Assembly: GCF_017601095.1 (NCBI RefSeq)
Contig: NZ_JAGFUX010000006.1
Span: 59,050-123,049, forward strand
DNA length: 64,000 bases
Source: Streptococcus suis
GTDB lineage: Bacteria; Bacillota; Bacilli; Lactobacillales; Streptococcaceae
Direction of reading: 5' to 3'
The translations under genes were made by a program, and so were the position numbers. Below the pieces are notes generated by a model. It did not search any database, was not told the DNA's origin, and saw only the letters and a list, made by a program, of their open reading frames with translations. How positions within the stretch are numbered: the first letter of the stretch is position 1; each line of letters begins with the position of its first letter. Of the stretch, positions 42,949 through 51,890 are shown one piece after another.

Positions 42949-44292
42949 CTAAAAGGTCTGGCGCTTGGCCTTACGATCTGCCCGTCCCTTGGCACGAGCC
43001 TCCACACGCTTGGTCTTTCTGCGCTTCTCATCAACAGCCCACTTGATTTTTTTCTTGTAACCTGGCTTGATTTTTTTCTTTTTCTTTTTAACTAGACCGA
43101 TCATCTCTATGTCCAGCTGTTCCGTTTTCTTCTCACGATTGACCCGACGATCACGGTCATAGCTATCCTTGAACTCGCCATCTCTCATCTCTTTTGGAAG
43201 AAACTTGATATTGATTTTTTCCAATTCACGAATATCAGCATCATCACTTGGTTGATAGAAGGTAATGGCAATCCCTGACAAGCCATTGCGGCCAGTCCGA
43301 CCTACTCGGTGAACAAAGAAGGAAAGGTCTTGCGGAATCGCGTCATTGATAACATGACTCACCCCTTCGATATCAATCCCACGAGCCGCCAAATCCGTTG
43401 CGACAATGTACTGATAATCCAGATTTTTCACCTGGTTCATGATCCGTTTGCGCTCACGTGGAGGAATATCTCCGTGAATCTTGGCAACCCGTAAGCCGTT
43501 GGCAGTCAGATAGCTGTGCAATTCATCTGCCCGTGTTTTGGTATTGACAAAAATCATTGCTAAATAGGGCTGCATGAGTCGGGTCGCTTCCAAAATTTGC
43601 GCATTGCGGTCACGGCCCTTGGTCGAAATCAACCAGTTTTCAATGGTATCTGAAATAACCGTCTTGGTTTTAATTTGTTCCAATACAGGGTTGGACAGAT
43701 ATTTTTTCAAAAATGGTTGCAATTTTTGTGGAATGGTCGCTGAAAAGACCAAAAATTGAAGATCTTTTGGCAGGCTTCCTGCAATCTTATCAACTGTTTC
43801 CAAAAAGCCCATGTCAAGGGTCATATCCGCTTCATCAACCACAAAGGTCTTTGCCTTGTGGATGGCTAAATCACCTGATTTAACCAAATCGTAAATGCGG
43901 CCAGGCGTTCCAATGACAATGTGGGGTTGACCGGCTTGTAGCTTGTCAATTTGACGATTTTTATCTGTCCCACCAACATAGTTTACCACCCGCACTTCTG
44001 CCTCAGAATGACTGGCCAATTGGCGCGCTGCTTGATAGATCTGCGTCGCCAACTCACGAGATGGTGCTGTGATAACTGCCTGAACCTGATCCATCTCTTC
44101 CTGAAGTTGCTGGAAAATAGGCAACAAAAATGTATGAGTTTTTCCAGATCCAGTTTTAGATTCCCCAATCAAGTCGCGCCCAGATAAGACAACAGGAATC
44201 AATTTCTCCTGAACTTCTGTCGCCGTTACAAAGTTAATATCTGCTAAGGCCTCTTGAATATAAGGCTTCAATGGTAGTTCTGTAAATTTCAT
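42949..44292 (-). CDS. DEAD-box RNA helicase (CshB-like)
   Basis: This is a 447-residue protein. Q-motif region near residue 20; motif I GESKTGSGKTHTF (about 42); DEAD box VVDEADMTLD (about 150); SAT motif FSATIP (about 183); motifs V and VI ATDLAARGIDIEGV and HRVGRTGRNG. The C-terminal 70 residues are Lys/Arg-rich (KKKKKIKPGYKKKIKW), as in cold-shock helicases of the CshB group. It unwinds RNA duplexes in ribosome biogenesis or decay. AGAGGGAC precedes the ATG. Confidence 0.93.
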   Translation of the reverse strand: MKFTELPLKPYIQEALADINFVTATEVQEKLIPVVLSGRDLIGESKTGSGKTHTFLLPIFQQLQEEMDQVQAVITAPSRELATQIYQAARQLASHSEAEVRVVNYVGGTDKNRQIDKLQAGQPHIVIGTPGRIYDLVKSGDLAIHKAKTFVVDEADMTLDMGFLETVDKIAGSLPKDLQFLVFSATIPQKLQPFLKKYLSNPVLEQIKTKTVISDTIENWLISTKGRDRNAQILEATRLMQPYLAMIFVNTKTRADELHSYLTANGLRVAKIHGDIPPRERKRIMNQVKNLDYQYIVATDLAARGIDIEGVSHVINDAIPQDLSFFVHRVGRTGRNGLSGIAITFYQPSDDADIRELEKINIKFLPKEMRDGEFKDSYDRDRRVNREKKTEQLDIEMIGLVKKKKKKIKPGYKKKIKWAVDEKRRKTKRVEARAKGRADRKAKRQTF

Positions 44293-44327
44293 AAGTCCCT
44301 CTTTTTCTACTTCTTTTCATTATAACA

Positions 44328-44356
44328 CAAAAACAGCAGAGACTGCTGTTTCTACA
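44328..44356 (-). terminator. Terminator of the rsmH-ftsL-pbp2x-mraY operon
   Basis: The stem AAACAGCAG/CTGCTGTTT with loop TCT is followed by TTGTGTT on the minus strand. Confidence 0.8.
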
Positions 44357-44359
44357 TTC

Positions 44360-45361
44360 CTATAAATAGAGAATGGCTAAGGTCAGAAGGCTCATCGCCA
44401 ACCCCAGACCCCAAAGAAAGAAGTCCACTTGCCACTCACTCCATTTTTCACCCTTACCTGATAGACCACCTAGTTCCAAGTGATGATGGAAAGGGGTCAT
44501 TCGGAAAATCCGACGCCCTTCGCCAAAACGCTTTTTAGTGTATTTGAAATACGATACTTGAAGCATAACAGAAGAGGTTTCCAAGACATAGACCAATCCG
44601 ACTAACAAAAGGGTCCATTCCACACGAAGAGCAATGGAAATGGTTGCTAACATGCCACCAAGAGCAAGACTCCCCACATCTCCCATGAAGATTTTAGCAG
44701 GTTTGCGGTTGAAGACAAAGAACCCAAGCAAACCACCAATCATGGTCAAGCATACCAACAAGATATCAAACTTGTGATCGTGATAGGCAATGACCGAGTA
44801 GGTAGCTAAGCTAATCACAACGGAGATGGAAGCCAGTCCATCAATCCCATCCGTCAAATTGACCGCATTGGAAAAACCAACCAGCCAGAAAAGGACAAAG
44901 GCAAAATAGAGAGGGCCTAACTGAATGAAATGTCCAAAGACATTCAGTTCTCCACCTGATCCTGCAGCATCAATATGAACCATATAAAAGACGATACCGC
45001 CCAAAATTTGCAGAGCTAGCTTTTGTTTGGGGTTCAATCCTTCATTGATTTTTCGGAAAATTTTCAAAAAATCATCCAAGAAACCAACCAAACCATAGAG
45101 AGCCAAGATGAAGAGGATAGCTAAGACGCCACCCGTCAACATGCGCGACTGCCAAGCAAAAACCAGGCTTACAAGAATTGCCACTACTAGGAAAACAGTC
45201 CCTCCCATAGTCGGTGTGCCCGCCTTGAATTGGTGTTGCTTCACATCTTCATGCATCTGCTGCCCTTCAATTCGCTTGCGTTGATAAAAAGTAATGAATT
45301 GCGGAATCAGTAGCACAGTCATGAGAAAGGCTACTAGACCCGCAAAGAGTCCGTTTAACAT
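44360..45361 (-). CDS. mraY: Phospho-N-acetylmuramoyl-pentapeptide-transferase
   Basis: This 333-residue protein with ten membrane helices transfers phospho-MurNAc-pentapeptide to undecaprenyl phosphate, forming lipid I. Family motifs: [17 protein letters not shown] (about residue 45), [10 protein letters not shown] (about 170) and [14 protein letters not shown] (about 290). AGGAGAATAAG precedes the ATG, and the pbp2x stop is two bases away. Last gene of the dcw segment. Confidence 0.97.
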   Translation of the reverse strand: MLNGLFAGLVAFLMTVLLIPQFITFYQRKRIEGQQMHEDVKQHQFKAGTPTMGGTVFLVVAILVSLVFAWQSRMLTGGVLAILFILALYGLVGFLDDFLKIFRKINEGLNPKQKLALQILGGIVFYMVHIDAAGSGGELNVFGHFIQLGPLYFAFVLFWLVGFSNAVNLTDGIDGLASISVVISLATYSVIAYHDHKFDILLVCLTMIGGLLGFFVFNRKPAKIFMGDVGSLALGGMLATISIALRVEWTLLLVGLVYVLETSSVMLQVSYFKYTKKRFGEGRRIFRMTPFHHHLELGGLSGKGEKWSEWQVDFFLWGLGLAMSLLTLAILYL

Positions 45362-45362
45362 C

Positions 45363-47621
45363 TTATTCTCCTAAAGTAATGGTAATTTTTTTGATCGAAT
45401 CCAGCTTCTTGCCGATTTCCACACTTTGCTTGGCGACCTTGCTGCCCGACCCTTTGTAAACAATTTCAATTCCCGTCCACTTGGCAAAAACATCCACATT
45501 TTCCTGGGTCCAGCCATAGAGATCTGGTAGGGTGGTGAAATTGTCTGTCAAAAGCAAAATTTGCTGATTGGCTGCAAGATTGCTACCGGTCTTAACAGAA
45601 ACCTTGGTGATTTCAGAGCCATTCCCCAAAATAATCGGTTGCACCAACTGACGACGCAATTCTTCTGCTGTAGCACCAGGTGAATGCCCGATGATATCTT
45701 CCAAGACATATTCTGTTTCTTGACCAATGCTTGTCAACTGGACAGCTGGTTCAGTCAAACTCAAACTATCTTTCAGTAGCATGGCTTCTTTCAAAGACGG
45801 AGTCACAATATCCCGCCAGTGAATTCCATTAAAAGTTTGGGGTTGTTGAACTGTAACATACATAATAAATTCAGGATCCTCCGCCGGAATCATGGCAACA
45901 ATCGAATTTATTGTATCGTGACTGCCACTCATATATCCAGTTCCATCATCTTTGGCAATTTCAGCGGTACCGGATTTAACAGCAATGTTATATCCATCAA
46001 CATTAATAACAGGTTGAGCTAAGCTCGGAGCATACAGGGTACCAAAATAAGGATCCGTTCCTACTGTCACCATGTAATTCAAGGTCTGATCCGCAGCTTC
46101 TTCCGAAACTGGTTTTCCCATTTCTTCTGGCTCACCAACCCGCACAGAAGCTGTGTTGGGATCATAAACCGCAGAGATATACTTGGGTTGAATCATAACT
46201 CCATTGTTTGCGATAGCTGAAAAAGCCCGCAACATCTGTGTTTGCGTCACAGAAATCCCCTGACCGAAAGAAGACATGGCAATGGTAACAATGTTATCAC
46301 CAGGCAAGAGTCCGCCTGATTCATCACCCATCCCAAAACGGGTTGGATAGCCAAAGCGAAACTTATTGAGATAACTCAACCAGGTTTCATCCCCCATTTG
46401 TTGCTCTAACATGGTCATCCCAATGTTACTCGAGAAGGCAAAACTTTGCGCCATGGTCATGGTCTTTGCACTACCACCCGCATTGACTTCCCAGTCTTTG
46501 ATGGTTGCATCGGCAATGATATACTGGTCATTGTAATAGGTTTGATTTGGGTCAAAGCTTCCATTGTCAATCGCAGAAGCTAGAGTCATGACTTTCATAG
46601 TTGAACCTGGTTCAAAGTTAGCTTGGTAAAGAAGAGAGTAGTTTAGTAAGTCTTCGTTATCCATACCTTCTTTAGTATCAGGATTATAGCTTGGACGTTG
46701 GGTAGTTGCCAAAATCTCGCCTGTTTTAGCTGCTACTAAAGTCGCACTAGCGTACTTACCACTGGTTTCTTCAAAGAAGACATCCATGTTTGTTTCTAGA
46801 GAGCGTTGGAGGTCTGCAGAAATGGTTGTATAAACATCTTTTCCATCAACCGCCTCCACTTGGACATTTTCTGTTCCAGGATAGATGCGGCCAGCACTAT
46901 CTTTTTCATAGATAATCTTTCCGTCTTGTCCGGAGAGGATATCATTGAGATAGTACTCCATCCCCATAGCTCCACTCAAACTATAACTGCCATCTTCGTT
47001 TTCAACAGGGTTGGCTAGGCCGATAAAATTGGAAGCAAAATCCCCTTCAGGATAAAGACGACCTGGACTTGCTGAGAAGGAAATCCCCTTGATACCAGCC
47101 GTTTCCATCTCTTCTTGGATGGTGTTCATAGTGCTGTAAGAAATATTTTTTCCCAAAGTTCCAAAATAGACCTGCTTCAAATTGTTCATGTTCAATTGCT
47201 GCAATACATAGTCCTTTTCCATCCTAAGATTCTTCTCAAAGATCTCAGCGACCTTACTGAACTGACTAGCTTGCACATAGAGGACCTCTTTCAAGGCAGA
47301 CACATAGTTGGTATCAATGATGGCATATACCGTATAAGTTGTTGAGTCTTCTGCAATTGGCTTACCTGTTCGGTCATAGATGGTTCCACGTTTTGCCTGA
47401 ACGGTGACCTCCGTTTGGTGAACTTTTTTTGCAGCTTCTGACAAATCAACACCAAATTTACTATCTGTCCCAATTATCAACGCAAAATTAGCTAAGAAGA
47501 GGCAAAATACGAAGACCGTCAAAAGGATGAGCGTCTGCCCCACCCTCCGACGGTTTTTCGATGGAATATAGCGTTTCCGCAAAATATATGTTAAGAGACG
47601 ATTCTTCTTTTTTCTTGCCAT
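45363..47621 (-). CDS. pbp2X: Penicillin-binding protein 2x
   Basis: This 752-residue class B PBP is the septal transpeptidase. It has a short cytoplasmic part with KKRN, one membrane helix ([20 protein letters not shown]), a dimerisation region, and a transpeptidase with STMK (about residue 339), SSN (about 397) and KSG (about 549). Two C-terminal PASTA domains (about 630-752) end in KKITITLGE. It is the main beta-lactam target. The three active-site motifs have the susceptible-type residues (STMK, not SAMK; KSGT). The start overlaps the ftsL stop. Confidence 0.97.
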   Translation of the reverse strand: MARKKKNRLLTYILRKRYIPSKNRRRVGQTLILLTVFVFCLFLANFALIIGTDSKFGVDLSEAAKKVHQTEVTVQAKRGTIYDRTGKPIAEDSTTYTVYAIIDTNYVSALKEVLYVQASQFSKVAEIFEKNLRMEKDYVLQQLNMNNLKQVYFGTLGKNISYSTMNTIQEEMETAGIKGISFSASPGRLYPEGDFASNFIGLANPVENEDGSYSLSGAMGMEYYLNDILSGQDGKIIYEKDSAGRIYPGTENVQVEAVDGKDVYTTISADLQRSLETNMDVFFEETSGKYASATLVAAKTGEILATTQRPSYNPDTKEGMDNEDLLNYSLLYQANFEPGSTMKVMTLASAIDNGSFDPNQTYYNDQYIIADATIKDWEVNAGGSAKTMTMAQSFAFSSNIGMTMLEQQMGDETWLSYLNKFRFGYPTRFGMGDESGGLLPGDNIVTIAMSSFGQGISVTQTQMLRAFSAIANNGVMIQPKYISAVYDPNTASVRVGEPEEMGKPVSEEAADQTLNYMVTVGTDPYFGTLYAPSLAQPVINVDGYNIAVKSGTAEIAKDDGTGYMSGSHDTINSIVAMIPAEDPEFIMYVTVQQPQTFNGIHWRDIVTPSLKEAMLLKDSLSLTEPAVQLTSIGQETEYVLEDIIGHSPGATAEELRRQLVQPIILGNGSEITKVSVKTGSNLAANQQILLLTDNFTTLPDLYGWTQENVDVFAKWTGIEIVYKGSGSKVAKQSVEIGKKLDSIKKITITLGE

Positions 47622-47944
47622 TAATTTGCAACTCCGATATTGTCATTATTGTAAGACAAGCCTTCCTTCTCTGCGATTTCCAACAATCGAGCAGAGCGAG
47701 TTAATTCATTGACAGCTTGTTTGGCATCATCAATTTCGACCTGCTTAGCAGAAATTTCTTGATTGATCTGAGCCATTTCCGATTGGACCTGTAACAAACG
47801 GGTCTGCATAAAGACGATTCCGATGGCCAAGACCAGGCCTGTCACTACGATACTTCCATAGAATGCTTTTTCAACGCGACTAAAGGTCTTGATTTTATTT
47901 CCAATCACCTTCATAGTCGCTTCCCGACGATTATCTTGTAACAT
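47621..47944 (-). CDS. ftsL: Cell division protein FtsL
   Basis: This 107-residue bitopic protein has a basic N-terminus, one membrane helix (GSIVVTGLVLAIGIVFMQT, about residues 30-48) and an extracellular coiled coil with heptads (LLQVQSEMAQINQEISAKQV). It forms the FtsQLB-type complex controlling septal synthesis. A later Met (47914) also has a ribosome binding site, but pneumococcal FtsL length favours 47944. Between rsmH and pbp2x. Confidence 0.93.
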   Translation of the reverse strand: MLQDNRREATMKVIGNKIKTFSRVEKAFYGSIVVTGLVLAIGIVFMQTRLLQVQSEMAQINQEISAKQVEIDDAKQAVNELTRSARLLEIAEKEGLSYNNDNIGVAN

Positions 47945-47959
47945 GTCGCTTCACTTTCT

Positions 47960-48910
47960 TTACTGATGCACTTTTTTGGCTACACGCAATTTAGCTGAAT
48001 GGGCACGATTATTGGCCTCCAACTCCTCTTGACTCGGCAAAATTGGCTTGCGATTAACCAATTCAAGCGGCGCCTTTAAGTCTTCTGGGATAAAAGGCAA
48101 GCCTTTGGGTACATCAATAGTACTGGCTTCCTTAAAGAGTTGTTTAGTCAGACGATCTTCCAAGGAATGAAAGGTAATCACCGAGATACGACCGTCCAAA
48201 GCCAAGAGATCAATTGCCTGCTGGATAGACTCATCCGCCGCACCTAATTCATCATTGACTTCAATCCGAATGGCCTGAAAAATCTGCTTGGCAGGGTGGC
48301 CTTTCTTCTTGAGTTCCTTGGCTGGCTTAGCAGACTTAATCAATTCTGCCAACTCAGTTGTCGTTTCAATGGGCTTGATAGCACGTGCCTGTTCGATTTT
48401 ACGAGCAATCTGTTTGGAAAATTTATCCTCACCATACTTGAAAAAAATCCGTACCAAATCATGGTAGTCATAGTTGTTGACCACATCAAAGGCTGTCAAC
48501 TGACCATCACGGTTCATTCGCATATCAAGCGGAGCATCTTGTTTGTAAGAAAAGCCACGCTCCCGCTCATCCAACTGCGGACTAGACACACCCAAATCGT
48601 AACAAATCCCATCAATCTCTGTTACGCCTAGCTCTGCTAAACGAGCCTTGAGATTACGGAAATTATCCCTGATAAAGGTGACTTGACCTTTTTCAATGTA
48701 GGCTGCCAAGCGGATTTGGGCATGGTCGATAGCCGTCTGATCCTGGTCAAAGGCGTAGAGATGCCCCCCATCCGTCAGCTGACTCAAAAGGTACTCACTA
48801 TGACCTGCCCCACCCAAGGTAGCATCTACATAAATTCCTTTTGGTTTGATGTCTAACATATCTACTGTTTCGTGCAACAACACAGTCGTGTGATTAAATT
48901 CCTTGCTCAT
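47960..48910 (-). CDS. rsmH: 16S rRNA (cytosine(1402)-N(4))-methyltransferase
   Basis: This 316-residue SAM enzyme has the N-terminal [23 protein letters not shown] loop [15 protein letters not shown] (about residue 30), [18 protein letters not shown] (about 106) and C-terminal [18 protein letters not shown]. It methylates C1402 in the decoding centre. First gene of the dcw segment rsmH-ftsL-pbp2x-mraY, transcribed divergently from the XRE operon. Confidence 0.97.
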   Translation of the reverse strand: MSKEFNHTTVLLHETVDMLDIKPKGIYVDATLGGAGHSEYLLSQLTDGGHLYAFDQDQTAIDHAQIRLAAYIEKGQVTFIRDNFRNLKARLAELGVTEIDGICYDLGVSSPQLDERERGFSYKQDAPLDMRMNRDGQLTAFDVVNNYDYHDLVRIFFKYGEDKFSKQIARKIEQARAIKPIETTTELAELIKSAKPAKELKKKGHPAKQIFQAIRIEVNDELGAADESIQQAIDLLALDGRISVITFHSLEDRLTKQLFKEASTIDVPKGLPFIPEDLKAPLELVNRKPILPSQEELEANNRAHSAKLRVAKKVHQ

Positions 48911-48982
48911 ATCTTATCTATTGTACCACAAATTGATTCAAAAAGAAGTCGAAAACTGTTGCAAAAAATTTGTCAAATATAG

Positions 48983-49011
48983 TTGACACCGTTTGTAAAA
49001 TTGTATATACT
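48983..49011 (+). promoter_or_regulatory. Promoter of the XRE/DUF3278 operon
   Basis: Consensus -35 TTGACA (48983-48988), 17-bp spacer, -10 TATACT (49006-49011). The -35 is part of the first 18-bp repeat, so the binding protein would block RNA polymerase. Confidence 0.8.
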
Positions 49012-49049
49012 AATATCACAAGATGTGTCGTGTATAATTGACAATCAAA

Positions 49050-49070
49050 TGGGAGACGTCCCACATTTTT
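49050..49070 (+). terminator. Leader hairpin (possible attenuator) of the XRE operon
   Basis: The stem TGGGA/TCCCA with loop GACG is followed by CATTTTTTT. It lies between the promoter and the first gene, so it can shorten transcripts before the coding region. Confidence 0.55.
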
Positions 49071-49114
49071 TTACACTAGCATGTCAGATATAATTGACAT
49101 AGAAAGGAAGGCAT

Positions 49115-49303
49115 ATGAATCGTGTCAAAGACTATCGTCTCTTGCAAGGTATTTCCCAGCTGGATTTGGCCAAGGCCATCGGCGTATCCAGGCAGACCAT
49201 CAACATGATTGAAAATAACAAGTACAACCCCTCTCTAGACCTCTGTATCAACCTAGCCAAGGCTCTAGAAACCGACCTCAATAGCCTCTTTTGGAACAAT
49301 TAG
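49115..49303 (+). CDS. Small XRE family transcriptional regulator
   Basis: This 62-residue protein is almost only a Cro/C1-type helix-turn-helix: RVKDYRLLQGISQLDLAKAI, GVSRQTINMIENNKYNPSLD, LCINLAKALETDLNSLFW. It belongs to the YgzD-like minimal regulators that head small membrane-protein operons. AAAGGAAGG precedes the ATG. Three matching 18-bp sites upstream make autoregulation likely. The membrane-protein genes follow with gaps of 10-20 bases. Confidence 0.92.
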   Translation: MNRVKDYRLLQGISQLDLAKAIGVSRQTINMIENNKYNPSLDLCINLAKALETDLNSLFWNN

Positions 49304-49318
49304 AAAGGAAGAAAAACC

Positions 49319-49519
49319 ATGAAAAAGAATATACGTCAAGCTCTTATCTCTACCCTTATTTTTATCCCGCTCTTTGGCCTCTTTCAGCTTTGGGGCAATA
49401 GCGGAGCAGAAATCTTGCACACCATCAGCCAAGCAAAATTTTGGCTACAATTGCTGATTGCTGGGACCATCTACTTCTTAGGTTTTGTTTACATCTTACC
49501 ATTGATCGATCAAAAATAA
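49319..49519 (+). CDS. Small two-helix membrane protein
   Basis: This is a 66-residue protein with a basic start (MKKNIRQ) and two membrane helices (ALISTLIFIPLFGLFQLWG and FWLQLLIAGTIYFLGFVYIL). No family recognised. It has GAAAGGAAG upstream and lies between the XRE regulator and the DUF3278 protein, so it is part of that operon. A subunit or signalling partner of the next protein is possible. Confidence 0.75.
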   Translation: MKKNIRQALISTLIFIPLFGLFQLWGNSGAEILHTISQAKFWLQLLIAGTIYFLGFVYILPLIDQK

Positions 49520-49529
49520 GGAGCTGCTT

Positions 49530-50612
49530 ATGAAAAAGGAAACCTTTCAAGATAAATTGATCAAACGTTTTTATGGTATCACAGGACCTCTGGATGAATT
49601 TCGCAAAAAAGAAGCCTTCCGATTGGGAAATACCTGCTTCATCCCCCTCTTTTGGGGTATCCTTTTTGTCACTCTACTGGCAGTCGCCTTAGCCAAGCGG
49701 TATCCAGAATTTGTGGCCTTTGGCTACCCTACCTTCATTCTTTTTGCTACTCTCGGACTTGTCCACTTCTTAGCCTATCAGCTCTCTCGCAAACAACTGG
49801 ACAGTTTAGATGTAGAAGAGCTGACTGCCAAGGAGCAGAAAAAACTCAAGGGTTCCAGTATCAAATTTGCCCTCTACTTTACCACTTTTATGTACCTGTG
49901 GAATGTCCTGTTTGATAGCTGGATGGAGGGAACTAGCTTTTTTGACCAACTAGTTGACCCACGAAAATTCCTAGCAGCTGCTATTTCAGGGATTCTTATC
50001 GGAATCGCTCTGGAAATCATGTTACGCAAACGCATCAAAAAAGCGGAGTTACTAACTGTCAGCTCTGCTATTTCCAAAGAAGAACCTCGGTGGATCCAAA
50101 ACATGATACGACACTTCTATGGTATCCGTGGACCTTTGGATGAATACCGGCGCAGCCAGGCAGATGCTATCGGCGGACAAGCCTTTATCTACTTCTTCTA
50201 CTTCCTCTTGCTTGGAAATGCTGTCGCCTACTTTCTGGCTATCCGCTATCCTGTTGCGGTTGCTACCTACTATCCGACTGTCGTTGGTCTCTTTAGTTTT
50301 ATCTTACTCGGTGTGGTCAATATGCAAACCCTACATGCTGATCTTCCCCAATATGACATAGACGAACTCAGCCCTGAGGAAAGACAGGGACGTCCCCTCA
50401 ATCCACTGATTTGGGGACTGGGAGTTGCACTGCTTTCGACAGTTTTTGCTGGGCTGGCTGACCTCTTCAACCTAAACTTACCCCTACTGTCCTCAATCAT
50501 CCATATCAAATCTCTTCTCTTTGGTAGTATGATGGGCCTCTTTGCCAGTCTATCCCTGTCAGCCTTTGCCTATCTGCAAAAGCTGGAGGCAGACACGACT
50601 GAGAAAAAATAA
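49530..50612 (+). CDS. DUF3278-type membrane protein with internal duplication
   Basis: This 360-residue protein is made of two homologous halves of about 180 residues. Each starts with a cytoplasmic motif (KRFYGITGPLDEFRKKEA, residues 12-29; RHFYGIRGPLDEYRRSQA, about 195-212), then two helices with RYPxxVAxxYPT, a cytoplasmic stretch with the related DVEELTAKEQKKL / DIDELSPEERQGR, and two more helices. This resembles DUF3278, which is usually found as one copy. Function unknown. Eight membrane segments are predicted in all. AAGGAGCTGC precedes the ATG. Confidence 0.78.
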   Translation: MKKETFQDKLIKRFYGITGPLDEFRKKEAFRLGNTCFIPLFWGILFVTLLAVALAKRYPEFVAFGYPTFILFATLGLVHFLAYQLSRKQLDSLDVEELTAKEQKKLKGSSIKFALYFTTFMYLWNVLFDSWMEGTSFFDQLVDPRKFLAAAISGILIGIALEIMLRKRIKKAELLTVSSAISKEEPRWIQNMIRHFYGIRGPLDEYRRSQADAIGGQAFIYFFYFLLLGNAVAYFLAIRYPVAVATYYPTVVGLFSFILLGVVNMQTLHADLPQYDIDELSPEERQGRPLNPLIWGLGVALLSTVFAGLADLFNLNLPLLSSIIHIKSLLFGSMMGLFASLSLSAFAYLQKLEADTTEKK

Positions 50613-50624
50613 GGAGCTGACCCC

Positions 50625-50969
50625 ATGAATAAACCCTTCTCTCCCAAGCAATCCTTTCAATTCTTTGTGCTATTTTATAGTCTGTTCTCTGCCTTTCTTA
50701 TCTATTCCTACATAGTCAAGGAGCCCGTTCACGATAGCTTCCTATTCGTTTTTCCCATCGTCCAGATGCTCAAACCTCTTAAATCTGCAGAAGCAAGGCA
50801 TTACTTTATTCTCTCAAGTGTCTTTACAGTTATCGTCATGACCCTGACCTACGGCATAGGCATTTGGCTGGGACAGATCAAACCACTTATCCTCATATTA
50901 CCTGCTGGATTTGCTCTGGCTATTCTTTATCGGATTTATTTCAAAAAGGGGAAAACAGATGAACGTTAA
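50625..50969 (+). CDS. Three-to-four-helix membrane protein of the XRE operon (paralogue 1)
   Basis: This is a 114-residue protein with membrane segments at about 12-30, 38-50, 62-82 and 87-105. Motifs: FYSLFSAFLIYSYIVKEPVH and YGIGIWLGQIKPLILILPAG. It shares the layout and the G-x(2-3)-G-[QR]-I-K-P-L motif with the next gene, so the two are probably distant paralogues. Function unknown. AAGGAGCTGACC precedes the ATG. Confidence 0.75.
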   Translation: MNKPFSPKQSFQFFVLFYSLFSAFLIYSYIVKEPVHDSFLFVFPIVQMLKPLKSAEARHYFILSSVFTVIVMTLTYGIGIWLGQIKPLILILPAGFALAILYRIYFKKGKTDER

Positions 50970-51306
50970 CAAACTGAAACTTATACTCACTTTGATTGTT
51001 CTCTCCTATACAACAATTTGTAGCCTGTATATACATAGCTACCTGACTGGGGACAATCCACCAATCTTTATCTTACCGTTCACTATACTTCCAATCTTGA
51101 ATAATGACAGGCAAACTACCAGTCCAGAATCAAACGCTTTCCAAAAAGCTATCTATCTTTATCGTAAACCACTGCTCTGGTTTCTCTTTGCAGGTCTTGT
51201 CCTAACCTTCTCCATTGGATTTTTCGCTGGACGAATCAAACCACTCTTAGCTGGATTTTGGGGAATATTTGCTCTCTTGCTCTTTATTGGACAATTGAAA
51301 AAGTAA
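50959..51306 (+). CDS. Three-to-four-helix membrane protein of the XRE operon (paralogue 2)
   Basis: This 115-residue protein starts at ATG 50959 (AAGGGG upstream), overlapping the previous gene by 11 bases. Segments ICSLYIHSYLTGDNPPIFIL and SIGFFAGRIKPLLAGFWGIF align with SYIVKEPVHDSFLFVF and GIGIWLGQIKPLILILP of its neighbour. It is the last gene of the XRE operon; no clear terminator follows before eetA. Function unknown. Confidence 0.75.
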   Translation: MNVNKLKLILTLIVLSYTTICSLYIHSYLTGDNPPIFILPFTILPILNNDRQTTSPESNAFQKAIYLYRKPLLWFLFAGLVLTFSIGFFAGRIKPLLAGFWGIFALLLFIGQLKK

Positions 51307-51320
51307 TCTGTATCCAACAT

Positions 51321-51349
51321 TTTACAAAGTAGGATTTTTTCTATAAAAT
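51321..51349 (+). promoter_or_regulatory. Promoter of the EetA-like gene, placing the transcript start at the start codon
   Basis: -35 TTTACA (51321-51326), 17-bp spacer, -10 TAAAAT (51344-51349). The expected transcript start (51356-51357) is within three bases of ATG 51359, and no Shine-Dalgarno is present. This predicts a leaderless mRNA. Confidence 0.6.
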
Positions 51350-51358
51350 AGACTGTAT

Positions 51359-51784
51359 ATGACATTCAAATCCATTCTTAGACAACTCAAGCCATTTGAT
51401 TATATCTTAATCGGATTCACTTTACTGCTATCAATTCTGCCAGCTTTTTTGACCTACTCACACCTAGCTGCAAAAACGGACCAAGCAAGTATTATTGCCT
51501 ATGTCCGTATCAATGGCCAGGTGGTTGACCAGTTCGAATTATCAAAAGATACTCCCCACCAGGAAGTCACCTACTACCCCAATGACGGACAGTACAATAT
51601 CATCGAAGTAGATGGTGAACGCATCCGAGTTAAGGAAGATAACAGCCCCGACCAAATCGCGGTTCGAACCAGCTGGATTAGTCAGCCTGGGGAACTCTCT
51701 GTCTGCCTACCTCACAATCTCATGATAGAAATACAATCTCAATCACCAAATGAGGAAGAAGACCAGTTAATTTTACCCCTTTAA
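51359..51784 (+). CDS. NusG domain II-like membrane-anchored protein (EetA-like)
   Basis: This is a 141-residue protein with one N-terminal membrane helix (DYILIGFTLLLSILPAFLTY, about residues 13-32) and then an extracellular NusG domain II-like fold (VRINGQVVDQFELSKDTPHQ, QYNIIEVDGERIRVKEDNSP, CLPHNLMIEIQ). Proteins of this type are called EetA in Listeria-type extracellular electron transfer loci and are thought to form part of the membrane electron-transfer apparatus. It is convergent with dmkA, and an EetB-like gene closes the other end of the locus. The family is fairly clear, the EET role is from context. Confidence 0.75.
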   Translation: MTFKSILRQLKPFDYILIGFTLLLSILPAFLTYSHLAAKTDQASIIAYVRINGQVVDQFELSKDTPHQEVTYYPNDGQYNIIEVDGERIRVKEDNSPDQIAVRTSWISQPGELSVCLPHNLMIEIQSQSPNEEEDQLILPL

Positions 51785-51820
51785 AACAAGGCTTCCAAAA
51801 GCTGTCTCAACCAACAAAAA

Positions 51821-51866
51821 AACGCATAAAATCCTGCTTCAATCAGCTTGATTTTATGCGTTTTAC
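51821..51866. terminator. Bidirectional terminator between the EetA-like gene and dmkA
   Basis: The 13-bp stem AACGCATAAAATC (51821-51833) pairs with 51850-51862 and is flanked by A- and T-runs. Stem arms are identical to the terminator at 9851-9889. Confidence 0.9.
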
Positions 51867-51890
51867 TTTATACTAAATCATTTCGCTTCT

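Larger units (their letters stand above)
48971..49099 (+). promoter_or_regulatory. Array of three 18-bp inverted repeats upstream of the XRE operon
   Basis: Three copies of TGTCnnnTATARTTGACA: 48971-48988, 49026-49043 and 49082-49099. Centres are 55 and 56 bp apart, about five helical turns. The first covers the -35 box of the promoter, the third lies just before the ribosome binding site. Probable operators of the XRE protein at 49115. Confidence 0.75.

Noticed and set aside
45363..47621. Beta-lactam resistance-type Pbp2x
   Set aside because: The active-site motifs STMK, SSN and KSGT are all of the normal type; other substitutions cannot be judged without a reference alignment.
49094..49099. 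Third TTGACA of the repeat array as a second promoter -35
   Set aside because: Only 15 bases separate it from the start codon, leaving no room for a -10 and transcript start.
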